Assembly: GCA_039819065.1 (NCBI GenBank)
Contig: JBCBSS010000042.1
Span: forward strand, 1 to 51,192
Source: JBCBSS01 sp039819065
GTDB lineage: Bacteria; Bacteroidota; Bacteroidia; Cytophagales; Cyclobacteriaceae
Length of the DNA stretch: 51,192 nucleotides
Direction of reading: 5' to 3'
Positions 35,388 to 44,398 of the stretch are shown piece by piece. The notes under the pieces were generated by a model. That model did no database searches. It saw nothing but the letters and a program-made list of their open reading frames with translations, and was not told where the DNA came from. The first letter of the stretch is position 1. Each line of letters opens with the position of its first letter. The position numbers and the translations under genes were made by a program.

Positions 35388-36320
35388 CTATCTGGCCGCC
35401 ATAATTCGATTTTTCTTGAGCAACTGAGCATACTTGTGCTGTAAATGCTCTTTATCTTCTTTCTCCACCAGGTTAGAAGAAAGGGTTGTATTCAATATCA
35501 AACCAAACATCTCCACGATACGATCGGAACCGTATAGCATTACGGCCTTTTCTATATCAACCAATGCCTGCATGTATTCTTGTTGATTAAAAGATTGAAC
35601 CGAAGCATTATAATACTGTAGAGCAGCCAATTCCGGTAGTCCTATTCTTCTTTCAACATCAACACTAAACTCATAATTGAGAGCATTTTTAGGAGCTCGG
35701 GCATTAGCGCTTGGGCCTGTTTCTTTTCCACCAGCGTAGGCAGTCATACGTTTTAGCACTTCCGTCTGATCATCGACAAAACCATTCAATGGATCAGTTG
35801 TCTCAATCAATATTTGCTCATCCTCCAACTCAATAATCAGATATATGTGATAGTTAGTCTCTACCACTGAATAATTATAGTCTAGCTCGTCAAGCAGGTA
35901 GGCGTACAACGCCGTAGCAGACAGGCAGTCATATTTCCCTGATTTGATCGTTTCGTGAAATGTCGAAAAAGGGGAATAGCGCTTGAGGTATTTACGATGA
36001 ATCTTGTAAAACAAACTCTTCAAGGCTCGTTTGTCGCTGGAATACTTATGTAGTTTTTTTTGCATTTCATTGGTAAAACCTTTCAGCTCCATTTGCCATT
36101 GTGCGGCCAAAATGGGTGTGGTTCTTTCGTCACTTGCTACCAGCATGTTGTAGGCAAGCTGCTTATTATTTTTCAGGTAAGCATGTAAGACATGTTTTTC
36201 AAAGGTAGTAGTAAAGGTGAGTTGATCAGGGGATAAAACAGGCCGGTTCCTGTCCTGCCCCACGATGAAAGTTGAAACCAACATCCCTAAAATCATACCA
36301 ATCAGTGCTCTTGTTTTCAT
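35388..36320 (-). CDS. exported transglutaminase-like protein
   Basis: A 310-residue protein with a signal peptide (residues 1-21, ending FIVGQ). The middle holds a transglutaminase/papain-fold triad: Cys132 in KYDCLSATALYAYLL, His158 in NYHIYLII and Asp176 in ETTDPLNG. TPR-like helices fill the last 80 residues (EYMQALVDIEKAVMLY). Such proteins are probably periplasmic proteases or cross-linkers; the substrate is unknown. It converges with the OmpA gene pair, 15 bases away. Confidence 0.75.
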   Translation of the reverse strand: MKTRALIGMILGMLVSTFIVGQDRNRPVLSPDQLTFTTTFEKHVLHAYLKNNKQLAYNMLVASDERTTPILAAQWQMELKGFTNEMQKKLHKYSSDKRALKSLFYKIHRKYLKRYSPFSTFHETIKSGKYDCLSATALYAYLLDELDYNYSVVETNYHIYLIIELEDEQILIETTDPLNGFVDDQTEVLKRMTAYAGGKETGPSANARAPKNALNYEFSVDVERRIGLPELAALQYYNASVQSFNQQEYMQALVDIEKAVMLYGSDRIVEMFGLILNTTLSSNLVEKEDKEHLQHKYAQLLKKNRIMAAR

Positions 36321-36528
36321 CCCTATCTCTCCAGCCTGTTTTAAAAAAAAATTGTATCGTCACTTAACAAAATTAACATTAAGATAACATTAATTTAACA
36401 TTTCAGCAACTTTATATGTCGGAAAATCGACGAACATAGGCTTTTGTAAGGTTGAATCAATCTGGATGAGGTTGACTTAGCAAGCAAATAAGAATACCTT
36501 TAATTCTAATGATTGAAACACGCTTGAA

Positions 36529-37308
36529 ATGAAAAATTTGATTTTGGGATTGATCGTGTGTTTTATATGTGGGTGTGATTCAAAGCGTCAAGCCAATATC
36601 AAATTGAGCCAAGATAATCTCATTGACTCCGCATGGAATAAACAAGATACGCTACCATCTATTATAACGAGTTTATCTGAACTCAAACTGGACGTTGACT
36701 CTACCCGGAATTATACATCAGTAAAGCAGTCTGTTCAAGGCATAAGAAATGGCCTAAACCCTGAAACGCCTCATGACACACTGGCTGTTATATTCAAAGA
36801 ACTGCTTCTTAATAGAATTATTCCTTACTGGGAGCATACGCCTTGGTCTTTTGAAGGGCACACCAGCGAACCTGGGGTAGGTGAAATAGCTTGTGGTTAC
36901 TTTGTATCCACCACGCTGCAGGATGTTGGTGTCCGCATAAACAGATATAAACTGGCGCAGCAAAGCCCGGAAAATGAAGCTAATTCATTGTGCCTATCAG
37001 GAATGCCATTAAAAATTGAAGGAGATACAAAAGAAGACATTATTAAAACCATAGATGCTTCAACTAAAGAAGGAATCCACTTTTTAGGGTTAGATGAAAG
37101 CCATGTCGGGTATCTCTTAAAAGAACATGGAAGGTTGTACTTGATACATTCAAATTACATTTATTCTGAGGGAGTAATCATTGAAGAGGTCAGCTCTTCA
37201 GAAGTTTTCTCCTATTTTAACACATTCTACTTAGCAGAACTCAGTACCAATGAAGCATTTCTAAGGCACTGGCTGAGTAAAATTGAAATTGAGATCGTCA
37301 AGGGTTAA
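36529..37308 (+). CDS. lipoprotein with NlpC-like cysteine amidase fold
   Basis: A 259-residue protein with a lipoprotein-type signal (FICGC, Cys16). The motif EIACGYFVSTTLQDVGV (Cys122) with HVGYLL (His192) and YLIHSN (His207) follows the Cys-His order of NlpC/P60-like or related papain-fold amidases. I would place it there with moderate trust. It probably acts on peptidoglycan or peptides while attached to a membrane. It has a 208-base upstream region and is followed by an aldehyde dehydrogenase, to which it has no obvious link. Confidence 0.65.
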   Translation: MKNLILGLIVCFICGCDSKRQANIKLSQDNLIDSAWNKQDTLPSIITSLSELKLDVDSTRNYTSVKQSVQGIRNGLNPETPHDTLAVIFKELLLNRIIPYWEHTPWSFEGHTSEPGVGEIACGYFVSTTLQDVGVRINRYKLAQQSPENEANSLCLSGMPLKIEGDTKEDIIKTIDASTKEGIHFLGLDESHVGYLLKEHGRLYLIHSNYIYSEGVIIEEVSSSEVFSYFNTFYLAELSTNEAFLRHWLSKIEIEIVKG

Positions 37309-37365
37309 AGACCCATTGTTGAAGTCAACGCTGGTGAAGGGTCAGCTTATCTTAAATTAAACAGT

Positions 37366-38811
37366 ATGGCAGTAGAAACTATAAACAATCAGCAAACCGG
37401 ACTTGAAGAGATCATAGGGAAAGTTTTTGAAGAACAACGTGTCACTAGTTTATCACTGAGACAAGAGCGCTATCAAGAGAGGATTAAGCGTCTCAATAAG
37501 ATTAAAAACTGGATAGAAACGAACAGAAAAAAAATACAAAAAGCTGTTTATCAGGATTTTAAAAAGCCATCGGTCGAAGTAGATATTTCTGAAATCCATC
37601 CTGTCTTGAGTGAAATCAAGCATTTCAAAAGCCATTTAAAATCGTGGGTAAAGCCTAAAAAAGTGGATGCGCCTTTAACGATGCTAGGCACCTCATCACG
37701 TATTACTTATGAGCCAAAAGGAGTCTGTTTGATCATCGCTCCGTGGAACTATCCATTCAACCTGACCATAGCGCCCTTGGTTTCGGCCTTAGCGGCCGGC
37801 AATACGGCCATTCTCAAGCCTTCGGAGATGACACCACATACTTCAGCCTTAATCACCGCCATGATTGGCGAACTGTTCAACAAGAATGAAGTAGCGGTCT
37901 TTGAAGGTGGGGCTCATGTTTCTAAAGCGCTACTCAGCATGCCTTTTGATCATATTTTCTTCACGGGCAGCCCGGCCATCGGCAAATTAGTGATGAAAGC
38001 GGCAGCCGAAAACTTAACCTCAGTTACACTTGAGTTAGGTGGTAAGTCTCCTGCGATAGTGGATGAAACGGCCAACTTAAAAGATACTGCCGAGAAGCTT
38101 GTATGGGGTAAATTCCTTAACAATGGTCAAACCTGTATCGCTCCTGATTATTTATTGATTCATGAAAAGGTAAAGGATCGCTTCATTGAACTGTTCAAGT
38201 CTTACACTGAAAAACTCTATAACTCTAATGGTGAGGGTTATAGCCAATCAGATAGTTATGCGCGCATTGTCAATGAACGTCACTTTGATCGCATGACCAA
38301 TCTTATAGATGATGCCATCCGTAACGGGGCGAAAGTGGAGATGGGTGGAGAAGCGCAGAGAGATGATGCTTTCATCCCACCTACATTACTCACAGAAGTA
38401 CCTGCCGATGCCCAGGTAATGGAAGAAGAAATATTCGGCCCTATTTTGCCAGTGGTTACTTTTTCTAACCTGGATGAAACGATAAACATTGTCAATGATA
38501 AACCTAAACCGTTGGCATTATACGTGTTCAGCAGGCGTAAGAAGAATATTGATCACGTACTGACTAACACGTCTTCCGGGGGAGCATGTATCAATGAATC
38601 GGTAATTCAATTCTCTCACAACAATTTGCCTTTTGGAGGGGTCAACAATAGCGGTATTGGCAAAGCACACGGATATCATGGCTTTCTGGCCTTTTCTAAC
38701 GAGAAGTCTGTCTTGAAACAAAGAATAGGTTTTACTGGCGTTAAACTGATGTACCCCCCTTATTCGCGACGTGTGAAGGGCATGGTCACATTTCTTTTAA
38801 AATATTTTTAG
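37366..38811 (+). CDS. aldehyde dehydrogenase, class 3-like
   Basis: Oxidises aldehydes to acids with NAD(P). The 481-residue length and motifs match the ALDH superfamily: catalytic Glu223 (VTLELGGKSP) and Cys257 (NNGQTCIAPDY), the Rossmann FFTGSPAIGK and a late EEIFGPILPV. The absence of the longer N-terminal portion and the presence of APWNYPFNLTIAPL point to the class 3 (fatty/aromatic aldehyde) group. It is probably cytoplasmic, with a hydrophobic tail that could touch the membrane. Its natural aldehyde is unknown. Confidence 0.92.
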   Translation: MAVETINNQQTGLEEIIGKVFEEQRVTSLSLRQERYQERIKRLNKIKNWIETNRKKIQKAVYQDFKKPSVEVDISEIHPVLSEIKHFKSHLKSWVKPKKVDAPLTMLGTSSRITYEPKGVCLIIAPWNYPFNLTIAPLVSALAAGNTAILKPSEMTPHTSALITAMIGELFNKNEVAVFEGGAHVSKALLSMPFDHIFFTGSPAIGKLVMKAAAENLTSVTLELGGKSPAIVDETANLKDTAEKLVWGKFLNNGQTCIAPDYLLIHEKVKDRFIELFKSYTEKLYNSNGEGYSQSDSYARIVNERHFDRMTNLIDDAIRNGAKVEMGGEAQRDDAFIPPTLLTEVPADAQVMEEEIFGPILPVVTFSNLDETINIVNDKPKPLALYVFSRRKKNIDHVLTNTSSGGACINESVIQFSHNNLPFGGVNNSGIGKAHGYHGFLAFSNEKSVLKQRIGFTGVKLMYPPYSRRVKGMVTFLLKYF

Positions 38812-38868
38812 ATCTCCAAGCAATCTGGATTGACTACTGCCGTTTTTGTTATTGAAATTACGCGCAGT

Positions 38869-39282
38869 ATGGGGAGTAAAAACTATCTAAAGCCATGGGC
38901 ATTGATTATCCCATTGGCTATGCTCATTTCTTGTACAGAAGAAGCAGAGGACGAAGGGTCCCTCTTATTAGGGGACTGGAACATAGAATGGCAAAGCAAC
39001 GAAGCATTAACAGCTCAATTGGGCTCAACTACCATGCAGGGCAGTGTGTCATTCTCCAAATCAGGGATTGCTTCCTTGATTGCTTACGGATTCAAAGGCT
39101 CTCTTTTTCTTTCCGATACCGTAGAAAAGACTTATCAATGGGAAGTAGTAGACAATGAGCTGAGACTTCAAAATGAAAATGATCAATTTACTTTGGTTTA
39201 TACCATCGACCAATTGACAGGCAATTCCGCAGCACTTACCCTTTTTGAAGACGTTAAAGTGAACCTCGTCAAAATCAATTGA
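38869..39282 (+). CDS. small lipoprotein, lipocalin-like
   Basis: From ATG 38869 the protein has 137 residues with a lipoprotein signal peptide ending LAMLISC. The mature part begins with an acidic stretch and then LLGDWNIEWQS, a Trp in the typical place of lipocalin-type proteins, and is rich in beta-strand with alternating hydrophobic residues. An upstream TTG start at 38830 would place the signal internally and is rejected. The function is unknown; ligand binding in the envelope is the general guess. The stop overlaps the convergent M20 gene by 8 bases. Confidence 0.7.
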   Translation: MGSKNYLKPWALIIPLAMLISCTEEAEDEGSLLLGDWNIEWQSNEALTAQLGSTTMQGSVSFSKSGIASLIAYGFKGSLFLSDTVEKTYQWEVVDNELRLQNENDQFTLVYTIDQLTGNSAALTLFEDVKVNLVKIN

Positions 39283-40510
39283 CGTGACCAGCCAATTGAA
39301 GCACCATATTTAGTAGTACGTTGGCCCCTGCTTCAATGTCTTCCGGTGTAGAGTACTCATTTACATTATGGCTGATACCATCTTTACTGGGGATAAATAT
39401 CATGGTAGAAGGGCATAAAGCAGCCATCATTTGAGCATCATGACCGGCTCCACTATACATTCTCCGATTAGAATAGCCCAATTCATTGGCCACTGTCTCG
39501 CCAAGGAGAATCATTTGAGGGTCGAAATCAACGGGCTGAAAACGAACTAGCCTTTTGCTCTCGATAGAAACCCCTTCTGAATGTATCAACTCATTAACAT
39601 ATTGTAGAAGGCGCTCTTCTGCTTCCACCAATTTTGTTTCGTCGGTATTTCGAAGGTCTACCGTCATGCGTACCCTTTGTGGCACTACATTAATAAGGTT
39701 GGGTTCAAATTCCGTAATGCCTACTGTAGCCACCTGGCTATCGCCCATTTCAAGGGCCATCTTTCTCACAAAATAGTTAATCGATGATGCCACGAAACCG
39801 GCATCCTTCCGCATGGACATCGGTGTAGTACCAGCATGATTAGCCACACCATTGATGATCAATTCCGTCCAAGATATACCTTGCACCTTTTCCACGATAC
39901 CGATCTGCTGCTTTTCATGTTCCAGAATAGGCCCTTGTTCTATGTGAAGTTCGATAAAAGCATGCGCTTTGAAATGTTCCAGCTTCTGTGCTCCTTTATA
40001 ACCGATTCTAGACAGTTCACTACCAACAGTTTTAGAATTGTCGTCCATGGCTTTAGCGTCCAATAGCGATTGTAAAACTTCTGGCTGTTTCAGTGCAAAG
40101 CTGCCCATCATGTCTGGTACAAAGCGTACACCCTCCTCATTGGTGAAGTTGGCTAGCATAATAGGCCTTTCTAAAGTCAGCCCGCGATCTTTGATGGTAT
40201 CTATTACTTCCAATGCCGCCAATACACCCAGGCTACCATCATACTTTCCACCTGTACCTACTGTATCAAGGTGAGACCCGATCACTATAGGATCCAGACT
40301 TGAAGCATGCGGAGTGCGGCCGAACATATTGCCAATCTCATCAATGGTGATTTCCAGCCCTGCTTCCTGCATCCATACCTTGAATAATTCGCGTGATTGT
40401 TGGTCTTCATCGGTAAGTGCCAACCGACATACACCACCTCCGTCAATGGCTCCTATTTGACTCATGTCCATCATTCTTTTCATGAGCCTTTCCACATTAA
40501 TCGATATCAT
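39275..40510 (-). CDS. M20 family amidohydrolase (Zn-dependent hydantoinase/carbamoylase)
   Basis: A 411-residue enzyme of the allantoate amidohydrolase, N-carbamoyl-L-amino acid hydrolase and beta-ureidopropionase group. The metal site includes His80 (IGSHLDTVG), Asp91 (GGKYDGSLG) and Glu125/Glu126 (NEEGVRF); His in ELHIEQGP and GAGHDAQMM completes it. The substrate may be a carbamoyl amino acid or an allantoate-like ureide. The ATG at 40510 is chosen over an upstream in-frame codon at 40552. No purine or pyrimidine catabolism gene neighbours it, so substrate assignment is open. Confidence 0.88.
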   Translation of the reverse strand: MISINVERLMKRMMDMSQIGAIDGGGVCRLALTDEDQQSRELFKVWMQEAGLEITIDEIGNMFGRTPHASSLDPIVIGSHLDTVGTGGKYDGSLGVLAALEVIDTIKDRGLTLERPIMLANFTNEEGVRFVPDMMGSFALKQPEVLQSLLDAKAMDDNSKTVGSELSRIGYKGAQKLEHFKAHAFIELHIEQGPILEHEKQQIGIVEKVQGISWTELIINGVANHAGTTPMSMRKDAGFVASSINYFVRKMALEMGDSQVATVGITEFEPNLINVVPQRVRMTVDLRNTDETKLVEAEERLLQYVNELIHSEGVSIESKRLVRFQPVDFDPQMILLGETVANELGYSNRRMYSGAGHDAQMMAALCPSTMIFIPSKDGISHNVNEYSTPEDIEAGANVLLNMVLQLAGHVN

Positions 40511-40599
40511 TTTAATAGCTGATTTTAGACAAGTATTGGAAACTGGCACCAAATTAAATTTTGGTTAATTTTTTAATATGCCAGACTATATAAAGTTCG

Positions 40600-40634
40600 T
40601 TGACATTAATATGATACCAATCTTCTTAAATTTG
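40600..40634 (+). promoter_or_regulatory. TTG/TAAATTTG promoter before the AsmA-like gene
   Basis: TAAATTTG at 40627-40634 is an exact -7 match. A TTG lies at 40600-40602, 24 bases upstream, slightly longer than usual. This would leave a leader of about 120 bases before the ATG at 40762. Confidence 0.45.
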
Positions 40635-40761
40635 TTAAAAGCCAATTAACAAGAAGAAGCTATCTCATATCGGGAGCATATTCATTCCACCAGATAGTAT
40701 GGTAGCATAGCAAATAAACCGATTTAAATTAACGCCTAACTTGAAATAAACCTTCTGTAAG

Positions 40762-43700
40762 ATGAAAAAGGTGCTCAAATTTCTCATGATTACCTTGCTA
40801 AGCCTGGTGATCTTAATCGTGGCTGCAGCGATCATTATACCCACGTTCTTCAAAGATGATATAAAAGCTGCCATAGACGCAGAGTTGGCTAAATCGGTCA
40901 ATGCCGATGTGGTTTACGATGCTGACAACTTTGGGTTATCGCTATTCAGTAACTTCCCCAATATCACAGCTACCATGGAGTACTTTGGGGTAATCAACAG
41001 GGCGCCTTTTGAGGATGAGATCTTATTCAGGGTAGAAAAGTTAGAGGTAGAAGTCAACCTTTCCAGCGTGCTTTTTAGTGATAAGCCCAGCCTAAAGGGT
41101 ATCACCCTTGTCCATCCGGAGGTTAATGTGAAAGTGTTGGCCGACGGTAGTGCCAATTATGACATTGCTGTGCCCAGCGACGCACCAGTAGAAGAAACAA
41201 CCACCACCGAAGAAGCGCCTGCTGATTTCTCTTTTGGCATAGATCATTGGCAAATTATTGACGGGCATATCGTTTACGATGACAAGTCCATACCCTACTT
41301 CATGGAATTAAAAGGAGTACAGTTGACCGGAAGTGGTGATTTGACACAAGACGTATTTGATTTAGCCACCAAAGCGACCATAGACTCAATCAACATCAGT
41401 TTTGATGGTACAGAATACTTATCCAATAAACGAGCTGATATTGATATGATCTTGTCGATCAGTGATGAGTATGGCAAGTATACCTTCAAGGAGAATACAG
41501 TGAAGGTTAATGATTTTGCCTTTGGCTTTGATGGATTCCTGGCACTGGAGGACGATGGTTTTCCTATGGATATCACCTTTAAAACCAAAGAGAATAGTTT
41601 CAAAAGCCTCCTCTCTTTGGTGCCCGGGGTGTTCACAGAAGGATTTGAAGATATCAAATCGGAAGGAAGTCTAAGTTTCAATGGCGCGGTTAAAGGCAAG
41701 TACACCGATGCTACTATGCCTGCCTTTAACATCAACTTAAAAGTAAACGACGCCATGTTCCAATATCCCGACCTGCCCACAGCAGTGGAGAATATCAGCC
41801 TGGACATGTTAGTTGATAACAAGGATGGCAACATTGATAACACGCTGGTCAATGTGAAGCAATTCCATATGGACTTTGGCAGTAATCCTATCGATGCCCG
41901 CATACTGATAGAAAACCTGGTGGACTACAAAATGGATGCGAATATCAAGGCCAACCTCAACTTAGGAGAGTTGACCAGCATGTTCCCCATGGATGGCATG
42001 ACCTTGAAAGGCATTTACAGTCTCGATGCCAGTGCTACTGGATTGTATGACAGCATCAATAATATTATTCCAAAAATCGACGTGGCCATGGCATTGAAAA
42101 ATGGCTATGTAAAGACTTCCGATTTCCCTATTCCACTGGAAGATCTACACTTCAGTTCTACCGTAAAGAATACCAGCGGTAGAATGGCCGAAACCAAAAT
42201 AGCAGTCGACGATTTCACCATGATCATGGATAACGAAGAGTTCCGTGCCGATATGATCTTCGAGAACCTGGATGACTACACATGGGATCTTCGGGCCAAG
42301 GGAGGCATTGATCTGGAAAAAATAACCAGTCTATTCCCTCTAGAAGGAATGGCACTGACCGGGAAAATAAAGGCGGACATTGAAACCAAAGGAAAAATGT
42401 CAGACCTGGAAGCGGAGCGATATGCCAACTTACCTACCAGTGGTAGTTTCGAAATGGCCAATTTCACCTACAAAGATGTGACGCTGCCTTATGATGTAAC
42501 CATCAGCGAAGCTAAGGCTTCCTTTGACCCTAAAAGGATATTATTAGAGAGCTACAAGGGTACGGTGGGAAGAAGCGATATGCAGGCCAGTGGCAGTATC
42601 TCTAATTATATCGGTTTCCTTTTCGGAGAGAATGAATTGCTCAAAGGCTCTATGGATTTCTCATCCAACCTACTTGATCTCAATGAATTTATGGTTGAGG
42701 AAGAGGGAAGTACGGATGAGACAGAAACCACTCCCACCGAAGAAACTGACACTACCGCTAGTGGTGTCATCCCTATCCCTAAGAACATTGATTTTATATT
42801 AAAGTCTAACGTAAAGACCGCTAAGGCCATGAATCTGGTCATTTCCAATGCCACGGGAGACATCATAGTCAGGGATGGAGTAGCCAATTTGAGTGGCCTT
42901 AAATTCGGCATGCTAGGCGGGCAGTTCGTAACCAATGGTAGCTACGATACTCGGGATCTGGAGCATCCGAAATACGACTTTGATCTCAATGTTCAGGATT
43001 TAAGCATCAAGCAATCTTACCAGGCTTTTAATACGGTACAAACGCTTATGCCCATTGCCCAACTGGTCAATGGCAATGTGAATACCGACTTCAAGATCAG
43101 TGGTGAGTTAGATGACAATATGCTGCCGGACTATGCTACCATCAATGGTGGCGGGCTGCTGAAAATTGCACAAGCCGCTTTGCAGGATTCGGAAAACAAC
43201 AAGATCATCAGCGGGATTACCAACCTGACGAACCTGAAAGATGCCAGTGTGGTCAATATTAAAGACCTTGTGATGTCGGCCAAGATCGAAGACGGTAAGT
43301 TCTCGGTTAAGCCTTTCAATATTAAACTTGGCAATTACGAGACTACTGTTTCCGGAAGTACCGGTTTTGACCAGTCGGTAAGCTATAATATGTCAATGAA
43401 AGTCCCCGCGGGTAAGCTGGGCACTAAGTTCAACAGCTTTGTCAACAATAGCGATGGCGGAGACGGAGCCAGTTCCTATGTCGACCTACCCATTGTCATC
43501 GGAGGTAGCTTCACAGACCCTCAGATCAAAGTGGGAGATGCTCCCAAGGATCAAATCAAACAGGCGGCCAAAAGCAAGCTGAAAGACGAAGGCTCCAAGC
43601 TGGCTGATAAGGTCATTAAAGATGATAAGGCCAAAGAACTGGTAGGCAACCTGCTAGGCGGGAAAAACAAAAAAGACTCTACTAAGTCCGACAGCACCAA

Positions 43701-43788
43701 AACCGACCCAAGCAAAACCAAGCTCGACGACGTGAAGAAAGATGTAGATCGCATCAAGAACCTATTTAAGAAGAAAAAGAAGAACTAG
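40762..43788 (+). CDS. AsmA family envelope protein
   Basis: A 1008-residue protein, with a membrane anchor at residues 7-28 (FLMITLLSLVILIVAAAIIIP) and a long beta-rich body. It matches the AsmA pattern: start KKVLKFLMI, then repeated IDAELAKSVNADV-type segments, and the C-terminal part (FKISGELDDNM, TVSGSTGFDQSV) with a Lys/Asp/Ser/Thr-rich low-complexity tail. AsmA-like proteins act in the periplasm, bridging lipids between inner and outer membranes. The tail (KDSTKSDSTKTDPSKTK) is a cytoplasm-unlikely linker with no known role. No clear partner gene is adjacent. Confidence 0.88.
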   Translation: MKKVLKFLMITLLSLVILIVAAAIIIPTFFKDDIKAAIDAELAKSVNADVVYDADNFGLSLFSNFPNITATMEYFGVINRAPFEDEILFRVEKLEVEVNLSSVLFSDKPSLKGITLVHPEVNVKVLADGSANYDIAVPSDAPVEETTTTEEAPADFSFGIDHWQIIDGHIVYDDKSIPYFMELKGVQLTGSGDLTQDVFDLATKATIDSINISFDGTEYLSNKRADIDMILSISDEYGKYTFKENTVKVNDFAFGFDGFLALEDDGFPMDITFKTKENSFKSLLSLVPGVFTEGFEDIKSEGSLSFNGAVKGKYTDATMPAFNINLKVNDAMFQYPDLPTAVENISLDMLVDNKDGNIDNTLVNVKQFHMDFGSNPIDARILIENLVDYKMDANIKANLNLGELTSMFPMDGMTLKGIYSLDASATGLYDSINNIIPKIDVAMALKNGYVKTSDFPIPLEDLHFSSTVKNTSGRMAETKIAVDDFTMIMDNEEFRADMIFENLDDYTWDLRAKGGIDLEKITSLFPLEGMALTGKIKADIETKGKMSDLEAERYANLPTSGSFEMANFTYKDVTLPYDVTISEAKASFDPKRILLESYKGTVGRSDMQASGSISNYIGFLFGENELLKGSMDFSSNLLDLNEFMVEEEGSTDETETTPTEETDTTASGVIPIPKNIDFILKSNVKTAKAMNLVISNATGDIIVRDGVANLSGLKFGMLGGQFVTNGSYDTRDLEHPKYDFDLNVQDLSIKQSYQAFNTVQTLMPIAQLVNGNVNTDFKISGELDDNMLPDYATINGGGLLKIAQAALQDSENNKIISGITNLTNLKDASVVNIKDLVMSAKIEDGKFSVKPFNIKLGNYETTVSGSTGFDQSVSYNMSMKVPAGKLGTKFNSFVNNSDGGDGASSYVDLPIVIGGSFTDPQIKVGDAPKDQIKQAAKSKLKDEGSKLADKVIKDDKAKELVGNLLGGKNKKDSTKSDSTKTDPSKTKLDDVKKDVDRIKNLFKKKKKN

Positions 43789-43792
43789 GCAC

Positions 43793-43816
43793 AACGAACA
43801 TTCTTTTTCGTTTTCC
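43793..43816 (+). terminator. weak terminator after the AsmA-like gene
   Basis: AACGAA at 43793-43798 and TTCGTT at 43807-43812 make a perfect 6-bp stem with an 8-base loop, followed by TTCC rather than a full T run. It lies 5 bases after the stop codon. Confidence 0.4.
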
Positions 43817-43873
43817 TCTGTATCTTTTCACCACGTTATGCTTTAATGATTAACACTGAAAAGAATTTAAGCC

Positions 43874-44013
43874 GTCATTCTGGAAGAATCTTATTGGCAA
43901 GTGCGTGCAACTGGAGTTTACAGATAGCAAAAATGGATAGCAGGCATTAACCAAACTATTTACCTTTCAAATTAGGTTGGTGCTCATAACCACTAAGTTT
44001 CTTTCAGAAGGTC
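43874..44013. repeat. 140-bp MITE-like element, copy 1
   Basis: The left end GTCATTCTGGAAGAATCTT (43874-43892) and the right end AAGTTTCTTTCAGAAGGTC (43995-44013) are inverted and complementary at about 15 of 19 positions. The same pair of ends bounds the elements at 44146, 47842 and 48100, while the interiors differ. Confidence 0.7.
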
Positions 44014-44049
44014 TTTATAGGTTATTGCTTGTCTATTAGACCAGAAGAG

Positions 44050-44090
44050 ATTATCCGGGTTTTCTCTTTCGTCGAAAACCTAGGAATGAC
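44050..44090 (-). repeat. palindromic repeat, GTCATTC..CCGG type, copy 1
   Basis: On the minus strand it begins GTCATTCCTAGGTTTTCGAC, the stem being closed by a GAAAGAGAAAACC-type tail. Degenerate copy of the hairpins at 47993-48034 and 48425-48466. Confidence 0.6.
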
Positions 44091-44145
44091 GGGGTTTTCT
44101 TAACACAACAAATTAACCTTCATAATGGACATATTTCCCCAAGCT

Positions 44146-44285
44146 ATCATTCTGAAAGAATCTTATTGGTAAGTACATATTATTAGCGCTTGCAAAGAAT
44201 AGAAATAAAGGACGGATAGTGATCAAACTACTTACCGGTCAAATTAGATTGGTAGACGTAGCTACTAAGCATCTTTCAGAAGAAA
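44146..44285. repeat. 140-bp MITE-like element, copy 2
   Basis: Left end ATCATTCTGAAAGAATCTT at 44146-44164, right end with AAGCATCTTTCAGAAG at 44267-44282. The TTATTGGTAAGT stretch after the left end and TAGATTGGTAGACGTAGCTAC before the right end match copy 1 in part. The first G of the element and the ATGAC at the end are lost. Confidence 0.6.
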
Positions 44286-44398
44286 ACGATCTTAACATTA
44301 GAATTGGCGCAGGTATAGCTTGTGATAGGTGAATTCGACCCCCCTCGTCCCTAGAAATCACTAGTTTAGCAGATTGATACGCCAAACAAACCACAGCT

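Larger units (their letters stand above)
43813..44398. other. repeat-filled intergenic region before the CHAT gene
   Basis: No gene is supported in this 586-base gap. It contains two copies of a 140-bp element with inverted ends (43874-44013 and 44146-44285) and a hairpin of the GTCATTC-CCGG type (44050-44090). A further region up to the GTG start of the CHAT gene shows no structure. Confidence 0.7.

Noticed and set aside
41295..41903. 202-codon open frame antisense to the AsmA-like gene
   Set aside because: It is in the wobble-aligned reverse frame of a clearly coding gene, has low-complexity Ser/Leu composition and no start signal.
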